Source of the DNA: Paenibacillus ferrarius
Lineage (GTDB): Bacteria > Bacillota > Bacilli > Paenibacillales > NBRC-103111
Assembly: GCF_002027705.1 (NCBI RefSeq)
Contig: NZ_MBTG01000021.1
Coordinates: forward strand, 1-64,000
DNA length: 64,000 nucleotides
Direction of reading: 5' to 3'
The notes under the pieces were generated by a model, which was not told the DNA's origin, made no database searches, and saw only the letters and a program-made list of their open reading frames with translations. Shown piece by piece: positions 27,180-36,295 of the stretch; the first letter of the stretch is position 1, and each line of letters begins with the position of its first letter. The position numbers and the translations under genes are program-made.

Positions 27180-27269
27180 TTGATTACATGGCAAATCGCT
27201 AGAGTTGTTCGACGGTAAGCCGATTATTTCGCTTGCAATGAATGCATAATCACGAACGAGGTTAAAATG

Positions 27270-27339
27270 TTGTCAACATCATTGATGACGAAAAGGGATT
27301 TTGATTTGATTGAACATGTAAGCGCTTTTGCATTACGAT
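27270..27339 (+). promoter_or_regulatory. mtl operon promoter with cre site and possible MtlR operator
   Basis: A possible promoter is TTGAAC (27310) with an 18-base spacer to TACGAT (27334). A cre-like site ATGTAAGCGCTTTTGC (27316-27331), one mismatch from an extended Bacillus cre consensus, fills the spacer, so CcpA would block RNA polymerase. Upstream, TTGTCA...TGACGA (27270-27291) is an imperfect inverted repeat that could bind MtlR. Hexamers are read directly; roles are inferred. Confidence 0.5.
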
Positions 27340-27373
27340 AAGGACATGAAACATACAAAGGGAGGTTATCCTA

Positions 27374-28804
27374 ATGAGTGCGATCGCTGCACAAAAGCAA
27401 GCATCCTCCGGTGGATTCCGGGTGAAAGTACAGAATTTCGGTCGTTTCTTGAGCGGTATGGTGATGCCGAATATCGGCGCATTTATCGCTTGGGGATTGA
27501 TTACGGCTTTATTTATTCCGACAGGCTGGATTCCAAATGAATATTTGGCTAAGCTCGTAGGTCCAATGATAACTTATCTGCTTCCGCTCTTGATTGGATA
27601 TACGGGTGGGACGATGATTCACGGAACGCGCGGCGGTGTCATCGGTGCCGTAACGACGATGGGTGTGGTCATCGGAACGGACATTCCCATGTTTATGGGA
27701 GCCATGATCGTAGGGCCGTTCGCTGCGTGGGTGCTCAAGCAGTTCGATAGGTCGATTGAGGGTAAAATTAAATCAGGCTTCGAAATGCTCGTTAACAATT
27801 TCTCGTCAGGTATCATTGGGGCGATTCTAGCTGTTCTGGCCTACACGGTTGTTGGCCCTGCGGTTCAGATCGTGAGCAAGGGTCTCGCTTCTGGAGTTCA
27901 GGCGCTGGTTAATGCCGGGTTGCTTCCGCTGGCGAACGTTCTCATCGAACCTGGGAAGGTGCTGTTCTTAAACAACGCGATTAATCACGGCGTACTGAGT
28001 CCGATTGCGCTTGATCAAGCTTCCAAAACAGGCAAGTCCATCTTGTTCATGCTAGAGTCCAATCCAGGACCGGGACTTGGCATTCTGCTTGCGTACTGGA
28101 TGGTGGGCCGCGGCGCAGCTAAGCTTTCCGCTCCAGGCTCTGCTATTATTCACTTTTTTGGCGGTATCCATGAAATCTATTTCCCTTATATTTTGATGAA
28201 TCCTCGCCTCATTCTTGCTGTAATTGCAGGTGGCGTGACCGGTACGTTCACGTTTTCTCTATTCAATGCAGGTCTGGTTGCTCCGCCGTCGCCGGGAAGT
28301 ATTTTTGCTTACATTGCTATGGCGCCAAAAGGCGGTATGCTGCCGATTTTCAGCGGCGTGATTACCTCTACCATTGTCTCGTTCGCGGTTGGTGCGTTGT
28401 TGTTGAAAACAACGAAGCAGTCAGAAAGCGAAGATTTGGAACAGGCTACAGCAAGAATGAAAGAAATGAAGCAAGCCCCAGCGGCTGCGGCTGCTGAGAA
28501 GATTGCTGTTCCCGCATCGGAACCAGCAGTTAGTGTTGAGAAAATCGTGTTCTCCTGCGATGCAGGCATGGGATCAAGTGCGATGGGAGCTTCCATTTTG
28601 AGAAAGAAAATGAAGGAAGCAGCTGTCGATGTCACGGTCATCAATACGGCGATCAGTGAGATTCCTGCCGATGCAGATATTGTGATAACGCACAAATCCT
28701 TAACGGATCGAGCACGCAATAAAGCTCCGCAAGCCGAGCATATTTCTATTGAGAATTTCATGAAAAGCCCGGAATATGATGAGCTTGTGAAACGATTGAG
28801 CTAA
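27374..28804 (+). CDS. mtlA: Mannitol PTS transporter subunit IICB
   Basis: Membrane permease that takes up mannitol and releases mannitol-1-phosphate. In 476 residues it has an EIIC domain (about 15-350) with ITYLLPLLIGYTGG, NNAINHGVLSPI and FGGIHEIYFPY, an Ala/Glu-rich linker, and an EIIB domain whose phosphocysteine is Cys395 in VFSCDAGMGSSAMG. No EIIA domain is fused; mtlF supplies it. First gene of the mannitol operon, good AGGGAGG site. Confidence 0.95.
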   Translation: MSAIAAQKQASSGGFRVKVQNFGRFLSGMVMPNIGAFIAWGLITALFIPTGWIPNEYLAKLVGPMITYLLPLLIGYTGGTMIHGTRGGVIGAVTTMGVVIGTDIPMFMGAMIVGPFAAWVLKQFDRSIEGKIKSGFEMLVNNFSSGIIGAILAVLAYTVVGPAVQIVSKGLASGVQALVNAGLLPLANVLIEPGKVLFLNNAINHGVLSPIALDQASKTGKSILFMLESNPGPGLGILLAYWMVGRGAAKLSAPGSAIIHFFGGIHEIYFPYILMNPRLILAVIAGGVTGTFTFSLFNAGLVAPPSPGSIFAYIAMAPKGGMLPIFSGVITSTIVSFAVGALLLKTTKQSESEDLEQATARMKEMKQAPAAAAAEKIAVPASEPAVSVEKIVFSCDAGMGSSAMGASILRKKMKEAAVDVTVINTAISEIPADADIVITHKSLTDRARNKAPQAEHISIENFMKSPEYDELVKRLS

Positions 28805-28817
28805 ATATACCTATCTA

Positions 28818-28839
28818 ACGCTGGCATTTTGCCGGCGTT
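28818..28839 (+). terminator. Hairpin between mtlA and mtlR (possible attenuator)
   Basis: Arms AACGCTGGC and GCCGGCGTT with a 4-base loop; only a weak T stretch follows. It may reduce read-through or stabilise mtlA mRNA. Confidence 0.4.
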
Positions 28840-28869
28840 ATCTCCATTTTGTTCGTGAGGAGAATAATC

Positions 28870-30909
28870 ATGAGCCTCTCCAACAGGCATCGTCAAATCC
28901 TTGAGCTGTTATTGAACCAAGTGGATGATATTACAGCAGGGGAAATCGCAGCCGAAATCAATGTAAGCACTAGGACCGTTCATCGAGAATTGTCTGAGCT
29001 GGAGACGATTTTGGCTGCTTACGGCTTAGGATTGCAAAAAAAATCAGGCAAAGGCATTCAACTCCAAGCCTCGCCTGAGCAGCTTGAGGCTTTTAGAAGC
29101 CTGCTAGATGGCCGGATGACGGTGGAGTATTCAGCCGAAGATCGCAGGATAGTGCTGCTCTGCACGCTGCTTCAGGAAGATGAGCCTGTTAAGCTTTTTA
29201 CGCTGTCGCATGACTTGGCCGTAACGGTTCCAACAATCACCCACGATCTGGATGAGCTGGAAAGCTGGATCAAGAAACTGAATCTGAGCCTTGTGCGCAA
29301 AAGAGGCTATGGCGTTGAATTAAGCGGCTCAGAAGCAGATAAACGCAAGATGATTGCTCGCCTTGCCATGAATGGGCTGGATGAATCCGATCTGTTTGGA
29401 AAAAGCGAGAGTCTTCACTCGCCGGTGGCGCATAGGCTTTTGAAGCTTATCGGCAAAGTGAACTTTACGAAAGTGGAAGAAGCTCTTTGGCTGGCCGAGG
29501 ATGAAGGCTTGAGTGGCATATCGGAAGAGGAGTATACCCACTTACTCATTCAACTTTCGATTACGATTGCTAGAATTCAGATGGGCAGACCAATCGAGCA
29601 GCAGCTAGAACATCATTCGCACCGCCCAAGCAAACTGCTTGCCCATACGATAGATCAGCTGACCAAAGTAATCCCCATTGCACTATCTGCTGCTGAAATA
29701 TCGTATATAGCTGAGCTGCTGGAATCGAAATCCGTGCCGCATCCCAATCAGCTGCTTCCCATGGATGAGTTAAGCTATATGCAAATGGTATGGAAGCTGA
29801 TCCGCGCAATGGAAAGCAGTCTTGAAGTGCCGTTCAGCGATGATCGTTCGTTGCGAGAAGGGCTGCTGAGCCATTTGGAGTCCGCGATTAAACGGCTTCT
29901 GGCAGGAGCGACGATTCGCAATCCGCTTTTGGCACAAATTAAAAAAGATTATGAAGCTCTTTATCATGCAATACGGCAAGCTGTTAATGTGTCTATCACG
30001 CAGATTGCCCTTCCGGATGAAGAAATCGGGTTTCTGGTTATGCATTTCGGCGCTTCCATCGAGAGACAGAAGCAGTTCAAGCGTAATGTCAGAGCGATAC
30101 TGGTGTGCACGAGTGGGATAGGAACCTCCAAAATGCTCGCTGTACGCTTGACGAAGGAACTCCCGCAGATTGATATTATCGGTCATGCATCCTGGTTCGA
30201 AGCCGCGCGTATTCCTGAGAAGGACTACGATTTGATTATATCGACCGTAGATTTGCCGCTCCAGTCCGATCAATATATGAAGCTGAGTCCGCTATTGACG
30301 AAGGATGAAGCAGAGCGGCTAAGGTTCTTTATTCAAAATGTAACGCTGCAAAAAGACCCGGGCGAACCGATTCCAGTGCTGCCCGAGGCAGGCGCAAGAA
30401 ATAGCTTACACCGCATCCAGCTGTACATTAATGAAATTGTAAGTATTATTGATCAGTTTATGGTTTATCACGTCGAGCAAAGCTATGAGGATTTAAAAGA
30501 GACTCTGCTGGCCATATGCGGCTATGTCAGAGCGTCCGATGTGATTGCTGAGGTTGAGCCGATTGTTGATCTTTTGCTTGCGAGGGAACAGCTCAGCAGT
30601 CAAGTGATACCCGATACGGGGCTTGCGCTTTTTCATATTCGAAGCGAACTGGTCAAAAAACCTTCTTTCACCTTGTTTCGATTAGCAGCTGATTTGCCGC
30701 TGGAGCGAGGAACGCAATCCGATGTGAGACACCTGCTGCTTATGCTGGGTCCCAAGAAGCTTTCCAAAGAAAGTTTGGAAGTGCTGAGCGAAATAAGCTC
30801 CTTCCTGCTGATCCCAGACATGATCGACCTGTTGAAATCGGGCAGTCAGTCGGAGATCAAACACTATTTATCCCAAGAGCTTGCTGCTTTTCTAGACAAC
30901 AAAAAATAA
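28870..30909 (+). CDS. mtlR: Mannitol operon activator MtlR (PRD regulator)
   Basis: PTS-controlled transcription activator of 679 residues. Domains: HTH_11/Mga-like DNA binding (about 1-130), two PTS regulation domains (about 190-400, histidines in the second include VMHFGASIERQ), an EIIB-like domain (VRAILVCTSGIGTSKML) and an EIIA-like domain (about 530-670). In B. subtilis and Geobacillus the PTS phosphorylates MtlR to switch it on when mannitol is present. ATG 28870 follows GTGAGGAG; the frame extends 7 codons earlier. It lies between mtlA and mtlF. Confidence 0.92.
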   Translation: MSLSNRHRQILELLLNQVDDITAGEIAAEINVSTRTVHRELSELETILAAYGLGLQKKSGKGIQLQASPEQLEAFRSLLDGRMTVEYSAEDRRIVLLCTLLQEDEPVKLFTLSHDLAVTVPTITHDLDELESWIKKLNLSLVRKRGYGVELSGSEADKRKMIARLAMNGLDESDLFGKSESLHSPVAHRLLKLIGKVNFTKVEEALWLAEDEGLSGISEEEYTHLLIQLSITIARIQMGRPIEQQLEHHSHRPSKLLAHTIDQLTKVIPIALSAAEISYIAELLESKSVPHPNQLLPMDELSYMQMVWKLIRAMESSLEVPFSDDRSLREGLLSHLESAIKRLLAGATIRNPLLAQIKKDYEALYHAIRQAVNVSITQIALPDEEIGFLVMHFGASIERQKQFKRNVRAILVCTSGIGTSKMLAVRLTKELPQIDIIGHASWFEAARIPEKDYDLIISTVDLPLQSDQYMKLSPLLTKDEAERLRFFIQNVTLQKDPGEPIPVLPEAGARNSLHRIQLYINEIVSIIDQFMVYHVEQSYEDLKETLLAICGYVRASDVIAEVEPIVDLLLAREQLSSQVIPDTGLALFHIRSELVKKPSFTLFRLAADLPLERGTQSDVRHLLLMLGPKKLSKESLEVLSEISSFLLIPDMIDLLKSGSQSEIKHYLSQELAAFLDNKK

Positions 30910-30933
30910 ATCGGATATGAGGAGAGATCTATT

Positions 30934-31371
30934 ATGAGTATCTTATCACCCAATAAAGTAATGCTGAATGCGAAGCCCAAAGACAAATTCGAGGCCATTC
31001 GAATGGCGGGGCAACTGTTGGTAGACGCCGGTCATGCATCAGCAGCTTACATTGATAAAATGATCGAAAGAGAGCAAACATTATCTACTTTCATGGGCAA
31101 TGGTTTGGCTATTCCGCACGGTACGCAGGATTCCAAGTCCTTGATTGCATCAACTGGACTGTCCATTGTGCAAATTCCTGACGGCGTAGACTTCGGTGAT
31201 GGCGAGACGGCCAACCTAGTGATTGGGATTGCTGCCGCGGGCAATGATCATTTGGACATTTTGACCAATGTGGCGATGATTTGTTCGGAAGATGAGAATA
31301 TTGAACAGATTATGAAAGCCTCGACGCCAGAGGAAATGGTGAAAATCTTCGAAAGTGGTATGGAGTCATGA
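30934..31371 (+). CDS. mtlF: Mannitol PTS enzyme IIA
   Basis: EIIA of the mannitol PTS, 145 residues, carrying phosphate from HPr to the MtlA EIIB domain. The active histidine is His62 in NGLAIPHGTQDS, within the EIIA-Ntr-like fold. AGGAGAG precedes the ATG and its stop overlaps the mtlD start by 4 bases. Confidence 0.95.
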   Translation: MSILSPNKVMLNAKPKDKFEAIRMAGQLLVDAGHASAAYIDKMIEREQTLSTFMGNGLAIPHGTQDSKSLIASTGLSIVQIPDGVDFGDGETANLVIGIAAAGNDHLDILTNVAMICSEDENIEQIMKASTPEEMVKIFESGMES

Positions 31372-32525
31372 AGGCTTTGCATTTCGGGGCTGGAAACATC
31401 GGGAGAGGATTCATTGGCTTACTTCTGTCCCAGGCTGGGTATGAAGTGATTTTCTCGGATGTGAATGATACTTTGGTTGAGCTGCTGCAGGAAAGAAAAT
31501 CCTATACAGTGCGTCTGGCGAATGAAGAGCAAGAGACCTTCACTGTTTCAGGTGTTACAGCCATCAATGGCAAGCTCGTAGCAGAAGTGGCTGAAGCCGT
31601 TGCTCAAGCGGATCTGGTTACAACAGCGGTTGGCGTTAATATCCTGAAGCATATTGCCGGCGGAATTGCCAAAGGGATCGAGCTGCGGATCGAACGGGGA
31701 GCAGCGCCGCTGCACATTATCGCATGTGAGAATGCGATTGGCGGAAGCACGCAGCTCAAAGAGCACGTGTACGCTTTGCTGGGAGAAGAATTACGTGCGA
31801 AAGCAGAGGCTGCGGTTGCTTTTCCCGATGCTGCGGTGGATCGAATCGTTCCCTTACAGCATAATGAAGATCCGCTTCAAGTGACGGTGGAGCCGTTCTA
31901 CGAATGGGTTGTAGATGAGTCTCAGATGATGGAAGGCTTCCCTCGCATTGCTGGCATTCATTATGTCAAACATCTGGAGCCCTACATTGAGCGCAAGCTG
32001 TTTACAGTGAATACAGGGCACTGCAGCGCGGCGTATCTTGGGTATCTGCAAGGCTACGCCACGATTCAAGAAGCGATGGCTCATTCACCGATTGCCTTCT
32101 TAGTTCGGCATGTTATGCAGGAGACCGGCTCCTTGCTGATCCAAAAACATGGTTTTGATCTGGCACAGCATGAGATTTATATGGATAAAATTTTACAGCG
32201 ATTTAAGAATCCTTATTTGATTGATGAAGTCGCCCGTGTAGGAAGATCGCCGATTCGTAAATTGTCTGTCAATGATCGGTTGGTTCGGCCAGCTTTGCAA
32301 GCTTATGAACTTGGGATGAGCCCAACTTATTTGGCTATGGTGATGGCTGCTGCCTTTTTATTTGAAGATGAGGGAGATCCCGAGGCTGTTGAAATTCAAG
32401 CTGATTTGCGAGATATTGGGATTACTCAAACGATTACCAAGTATACGACGATTCGCGAAGAACACCCGATTCACCAACTGATTCTGACCCATTACGAACA
32501 ATTCAAACAAACGGCAATTTCTTAA
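31368..32525 (+). CDS. mtlD: Mannitol-1-phosphate 5-dehydrogenase
   Basis: Oxidises mannitol-1-phosphate to fructose-6-phosphate with NAD. In 385 residues it shows the Rossmann start MKALHFGAGNIGRGFIG, the family's ACENAIGGS, the active-site KLFTVNTGHCSAAYLGY and a C-terminal helical domain. Overlaps mtlF by 4 bases; ptsI follows 18 bases later. Confidence 0.95.
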   Translation: MKALHFGAGNIGRGFIGLLLSQAGYEVIFSDVNDTLVELLQERKSYTVRLANEEQETFTVSGVTAINGKLVAEVAEAVAQADLVTTAVGVNILKHIAGGIAKGIELRIERGAAPLHIIACENAIGGSTQLKEHVYALLGEELRAKAEAAVAFPDAAVDRIVPLQHNEDPLQVTVEPFYEWVVDESQMMEGFPRIAGIHYVKHLEPYIERKLFTVNTGHCSAAYLGYLQGYATIQEAMAHSPIAFLVRHVMQETGSLLIQKHGFDLAQHEIYMDKILQRFKNPYLIDEVARVGRSPIRKLSVNDRLVRPALQAYELGMSPTYLAMVMAAAFLFEDEGDPEAVEIQADLRDIGITQTITKYTTIREEHPIHQLILTHYEQFKQTAIS

Positions 32526-32543
32526 AGAAAGGGGAGTTCCCTC

Positions 32544-34283
32544 ATGGCTAAAATGATGACCAAACGGCTAACCGGCATTGCTGCTTCCCCCGGCATTGCG
32601 CTGGCACAAGCTTTTCGATTGCAGAATGACCATTACGAGCCTGTGGCTGAGAAGGTGGACGACAAGGATCTAGAGATACTTCATTTTCGTCAAGCGGTGG
32701 AAGAAGCCAGACAGGAATTAGAAGAAATTAAAGAACTGACGGAACAACGAATGGGTTCGGCAAAAGCGGAAATTTTCGAGGCTCATCTAATGCTTCTGGA
32801 AGATCCTGATTATATAGATGCCATTATTGAAAGTATTGAAGCTGAAAGCATGAACGCTGAATATAAGCTGCATGAAGTTGCGAGCAGCTTCATAGAAGTG
32901 CTTAGTAGGATGGATAATGAGCTGCTTCGGGAGCGTGCGGCTGATGTTCGTGACGTTACTGGACGTATTATGAGCAAGCTGCGCGGTGTATCGTATGCCG
33001 CGATCGCAGCTATTAATGAGCCGTGTATTGTGATTGCAGAAGATTTGACGCCTTCCGATACAGCGCAATTAAACCTTGATTATGTGCTTGGTTTTGTTAC
33101 GGAGGTTGGCAGCCGTACGTCGCATTCCGCCATCATGGCTCGCTCATTGGAGGTGCCTGCGGTTGTTGGTGCTGGCGAAGGCGCAGCTGAAATCGTGACG
33201 GGCACGATGATTATTCTGGATGCCGTCGAAGGTACTGTGCTCATCGCGCCAACTGAGCAAGAGATTGAGGCGTATCAAGCTCGCAAAGCAGCCTATGACG
33301 AGCGAAGAGCTGCGCTGCGCAAGCTGCTGGGTGAGCCGACTCTCTCCTCAGATGGGCATCACGTCGAGCTGGCTGCCAACATCGGCAGTGTGGAAGATTT
33401 GCAGAAGGTGCTGGCCAATGGAGCGGAAGGGATCGGTTTATTCCGGACTGAATTCCTCTATATGGGGCGCAGCTCGTTGCCTAGCGAAGAGGAACAATTT
33501 CAGGTCTATAAGCATGTATTGGAGCGAATGGACAATAAGCCGGTCGTTATTCGCACCCTGGACATCGGCGGAGATAAAGAATTGCCCTATATGAAGCTTC
33601 CGACAGAAAGCAACCCATTCCTTGGCTTGCGTGCGGTAAGGCTGTGTTTGAGTCAAAAAGATTTGTTCCGTACGCAGCTAAGAGCCCTTCTGAGAGCAAG
33701 CAGCTACGGACAATTGAAAATCATGTTCCCTATGATTGCTGTGATGGATGAACTCCTAGCCGCCAAACAATTGCTGCAGGAAGAGAAAGAGAAGCTTGTT
33801 CAAGAAGGCATCCAAGTAGCCGATAACATTGAGGTAGGGATTATGATTGAAGTGCCGGCAGCTGCGTTAGCCGCAGATTTCTTGGCGAAAGAGGCCGATT
33901 TCTTCAGCATTGGAACGAATGATTTGATTCAATATACGATGGCAGCGGATCGGATGAATGAAACGGTTTCTTACTTGTATCAGCCTTGTCATCCCTCCAT
34001 CCTGCGGTTGATCCAGATGGTCATTCAAGCGGCCAAGAAGGAAGGCAAATGGGTGGGCATGTGTGGAGAAATGGCTGGAGACGAGGTCGCGATTCCGATT
34101 CTGCTTGGCATGGGGCTTCATGAATTCAGCATGAGTGCCGGCTCGATTTTACCTGCAAGAGCTTTAATTAAAGAAACCTCACAACAAGAATGGGCAGGCT
34201 ACACGCAGCAGATTCTGGCGATGAGCAGCCAAGCCCAAATCAAACAATTCGTAGAGCATAAGACAAGGAGCGATTTAACATGA
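32544..34283 (+). CDS. ptsI: PEP-protein phosphotransferase (PTS Enzyme I)
   Basis: First PTS enzyme: takes phosphate from PEP onto a histidine and passes it to HPr. At 579 residues it is full length. N-terminal HPr-binding domain, phosphohistidine near residue 194 in GSRTSHSAIMARSLEVPAVVG, and a C-terminal PEP-binding barrel (IGLFRTEFLYMGR, DIGGDKELPY, SIGTNDLIQYTMAADR, CGEMAG). Unusually it stands at the end of the mannitol operon and before, not after, the HPr gene, with which it overlaps by 4 bases. It may be the cell's only EI or a mannitol-specific second copy. Confidence 0.95.
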   Translation: MAKMMTKRLTGIAASPGIALAQAFRLQNDHYEPVAEKVDDKDLEILHFRQAVEEARQELEEIKELTEQRMGSAKAEIFEAHLMLLEDPDYIDAIIESIEAESMNAEYKLHEVASSFIEVLSRMDNELLRERAADVRDVTGRIMSKLRGVSYAAIAAINEPCIVIAEDLTPSDTAQLNLDYVLGFVTEVGSRTSHSAIMARSLEVPAVVGAGEGAAEIVTGTMIILDAVEGTVLIAPTEQEIEAYQARKAAYDERRAALRKLLGEPTLSSDGHHVELAANIGSVEDLQKVLANGAEGIGLFRTEFLYMGRSSLPSEEEQFQVYKHVLERMDNKPVVIRTLDIGGDKELPYMKLPTESNPFLGLRAVRLCLSQKDLFRTQLRALLRASSYGQLKIMFPMIAVMDELLAAKQLLQEEKEKLVQEGIQVADNIEVGIMIEVPAAALAADFLAKEADFFSIGTNDLIQYTMAADRMNETVSYLYQPCHPSILRLIQMVIQAAKKEGKWVGMCGEMAGDEVAIPILLGMGLHEFSMSAGSILPARALIKETSQQEWAGYTQQILAMSSQAQIKQFVEHKTRSDLT

Positions 34284-34543
34284 TATCCCAAACTTTTACC
34301 GTTCTGAATCCATCCGGCTTTCATGCCCGTCCGACCAAAGTATTCGTTCAGAAGGTGGGCACGTTTCCCTGCAAGGTCAGTGTGATGAAAGGCGAGAAGA
34401 AGGTCAACGGCAAAAGCTCGCTAAGCATGCTGACACTTGGTATTCAACAGAATGACGAAGTGACGCTGGAAGTGGATGGCGAGCAAGAGGAGCAAGCTCT
34501 GCAGGAGCTTGGTGCCTTGTTGACGCATATATTTGAAGAATAA
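34280..34543 (+). CDS. ptsH: HPr-family phosphocarrier protein
   Basis: Small phosphocarrier of 87 residues linking EI to EIIA. The phosphorylated His15 lies in PSGFHARPTKVF, and Ser46 (NGKSSLSML), target of HPr kinase, is present, so the protein could also act with CcpA in catabolite control. The order ptsI-ptsH is the reverse of the usual ptsH-ptsI. It starts inside the ptsI stop (ATGA). A strong terminator follows. Confidence 0.93.
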   Translation: MISQTFTVLNPSGFHARPTKVFVQKVGTFPCKVSVMKGEKKVNGKSSLSMLTLGIQQNDEVTLEVDGEQEEQALQELGALLTHIFEE

Positions 34544-34561
34544 GTGAAGTTTATACGAAAT

Positions 34562-34620
34562 AATAAGCCAGCAAGTCAGTGCCGCGAGTTAAGGGCATTG
34601 ACCTGCTGGCTTATTTAATT
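34562..34620. terminator. Bidirectional terminator between ptsH and the aldo/keto reductase gene
   Basis: Arms AATAAGCCAGC (34562) and GCTGGCTTATT (to 34615), extended by GTCA/TGAC after a one-base mismatch. A/T runs on both sides let it serve both convergent genes. Confidence 0.85.
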
Positions 34621-35485
34621 ATTCCCGAACGTACCATTCACCGGAAACCCAATCGGTCGATTTCCAGCGGAGCACATCCGGATTAGCCAAATGCATGATT
34701 TCTTTCAGAAAAGCCAGCTGCTCCAAATCGGTCATCGGTTTGAAGCTTTTCGCTATCGCTAAATTCTGCTCGAGCTGCGCCATGGACTCCATTCCAACAA
34801 TAGCTGTTGAAATCGGCAAGGAGAACGTGTATTGCAACGCTTTGGCGTACCATGGGGCCAGCTTGCCAAGCGCCATGACCTTCATGCCGATGATCGCTAC
34901 GCCTTTTTCGATTGCCTTCGGCAGAAACTCATGGGCGAAGCTGTATACGAGATGATCAGCGGCAGAGAGCGCGACTAGTGCGCTATCGAAGGCGTACCGT
35001 TCTATGGCTTCGAGCTGAACACGCGGGTTCGTATGTCCGCTAATCGAGATATGCTTGATTAAGCCTTGCTCCTTCGCTTCAAGAAGAGCCTCCAATGCAC
35101 CGCCTTTGGCGAAACATTGGTCCAGCTCTTCCATTGTCATAATATTATGCAATCGCCATTCATCGACATGATCGGTTTGCAGACGCTTCAAGCTTGCTTC
35201 GAGCAGCTTCAAAGAGCCATCGCGCGTTCGATCGTGTGTTTTGGTGGCAATCCAGACTTCGTGCCTGCGGTTCTGGAGCGCTAACGCTTTGCCGAGCCGT
35301 TCTTCCGATTGGCCATTCGAATAGCTCGGTGCTGTATCGAAATAAGTGATCCCTTCGTCAATTGCCCGATTCACAATTTGAATGGCCTCTTCCTCCGTGC
35401 AATTATGTTCGTCTACGATGCGCTGAGCGCCAAAGCTCAGAATTGGAAACTGTTGCCCGGTTGAACCGAAAAGTCTTTTTTCCAC
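34619..35485 (-). CDS. Aldo/keto reductase
   Basis: NADPH-dependent oxidoreductase of 288 residues with the (beta/alpha)8 fold. The catalytic tetrad is visible: Asp in TYFDTAP, Tyr in SYSNGQSEERLG, Lys in WIATKTHD and His in DEWRLHNI. GTG 35485 is preferred since TAAGGAG lies 8 bases upstream; GTG 35494 directly abuts that site. It is monocistronic between terminators. The substrate is unknown. Confidence 0.88.
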   Translation of the reverse strand: MEKRLFGSTGQQFPILSFGAQRIVDEHNCTEEEAIQIVNRAIDEGITYFDTAPSYSNGQSEERLGKALALQNRRHEVWIATKTHDRTRDGSLKLLEASLKRLQTDHVDEWRLHNIMTMEELDQCFAKGGALEALLEAKEQGLIKHISISGHTNPRVQLEAIERYAFDSALVALSAADHLVYSFAHEFLPKAIEKGVAIIGMKVMALGKLAPWYAKALQYTFSLPISTAIVGMESMAQLEQNLAIAKSFKPMTDLEQLAFLKEIMHLANPDVLRWKSTDWVSGEWYVRE

Positions 35486-35738
35486 GTCATCCACTCCTTA
35501 TGTATCGCTACTGTAACTCTCCGAACGCTTCCCTATCTTTGCCAAAAAGGAGCCCGCATCATACGCTTATGAAGTTAAATCAAGACTTCTGTCGGCTGAG
35601 AGCGGAATAAGCAGGAATTGCTCATCTCTAAGTATAAAATAGGTAAGAGATGGATGCCAGCATTCGTCATAAGGTTGCTTTCTTCAACAAATCTTCATGA
35701 CTCTAGACCTATCTTTTCGACAAAAAGTGATTGTAATT

Positions 35739-35760
35739 TATAATAAATAAACTTATTATA
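35739..35760 (+). promoter_or_regulatory. Palindrome upstream of the MarR gene (candidate operator)
   Basis: Perfect 8-base arms TATAATAA (35739-35746) and TTATTATA (35753-35760) with a 6-base centre, 45 bases before the MarR start. MarR proteins bind such palindromes; self-control is inferred. The arms also contain promoter-like hexamers. Confidence 0.45.
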
Positions 35761-35804
35761 TGTACATATACAACTTATCGTCGAATTCATGGAGGACTAG
35801 TAAA

Positions 35805-36263
35805 ATGTCGGAACAGGGAAAGCCTTATGACAGCCCGGGATTTCATCTGTGGCAGGTTACGAATCAATGGCAAAAACATCTTCGTTCTGCTCTGCATGAC
35901 TTGGATTTAACGCATGTCCAGTTTATTTTGCTGGTAGCCACACAATGGCTGAATGCCCAATCCCCCGTGGAAGATGTCACGCAGGTACAGATCGCCAGCT
36001 ATGCGCATACGGATCCAATGATGGCCTCGCAAGTGCTTCGTCATTTGGAAAAGAAAGGCTACCTGATGCGTAAGGCGCATCCGACAGATACGCGAGCTAA
36101 AGCGATATCCTTAACGCCGGATGGGGAGCAATTGGTTGCCCAAGCGATCGACATTGTCATGGAAGCCGAAAACATTTTTTTTGCAAAGCTAGGGGAAGAG
36201 CAAGAGGTATTGGTTAGCTTGTTGCGGGCTTTAGGAAAAACGTCAATTCAAGATGAAAATTAA
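35805..36263 (+). CDS. MarR-family transcriptional regulator
   Basis: Winged-helix regulator of 152 residues. The recognition region is VQIASYAHTDPMMASQVLRHLEKKGYL followed by the wing RKAHPTDTRAKAISLTPDG. ATG 35805 follows GGAGG with 9 bases of spacing. It is 32 bases before motA; co-transcription is possible but a regulatory link is not shown. The effector is unknown. Confidence 0.88.
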   Translation: MSEQGKPYDSPGFHLWQVTNQWQKHLRSALHDLDLTHVQFILLVATQWLNAQSPVEDVTQVQIASYAHTDPMMASQVLRHLEKKGYLMRKAHPTDTRAKAISLTPDGEQLVAQAIDIVMEAENIFFAKLGEEQEVLVSLLRALGKTSIQDEN

Positions 36264-36295
36264 AAAGAAATGACCATAGGAGAGGTGTCATACAT

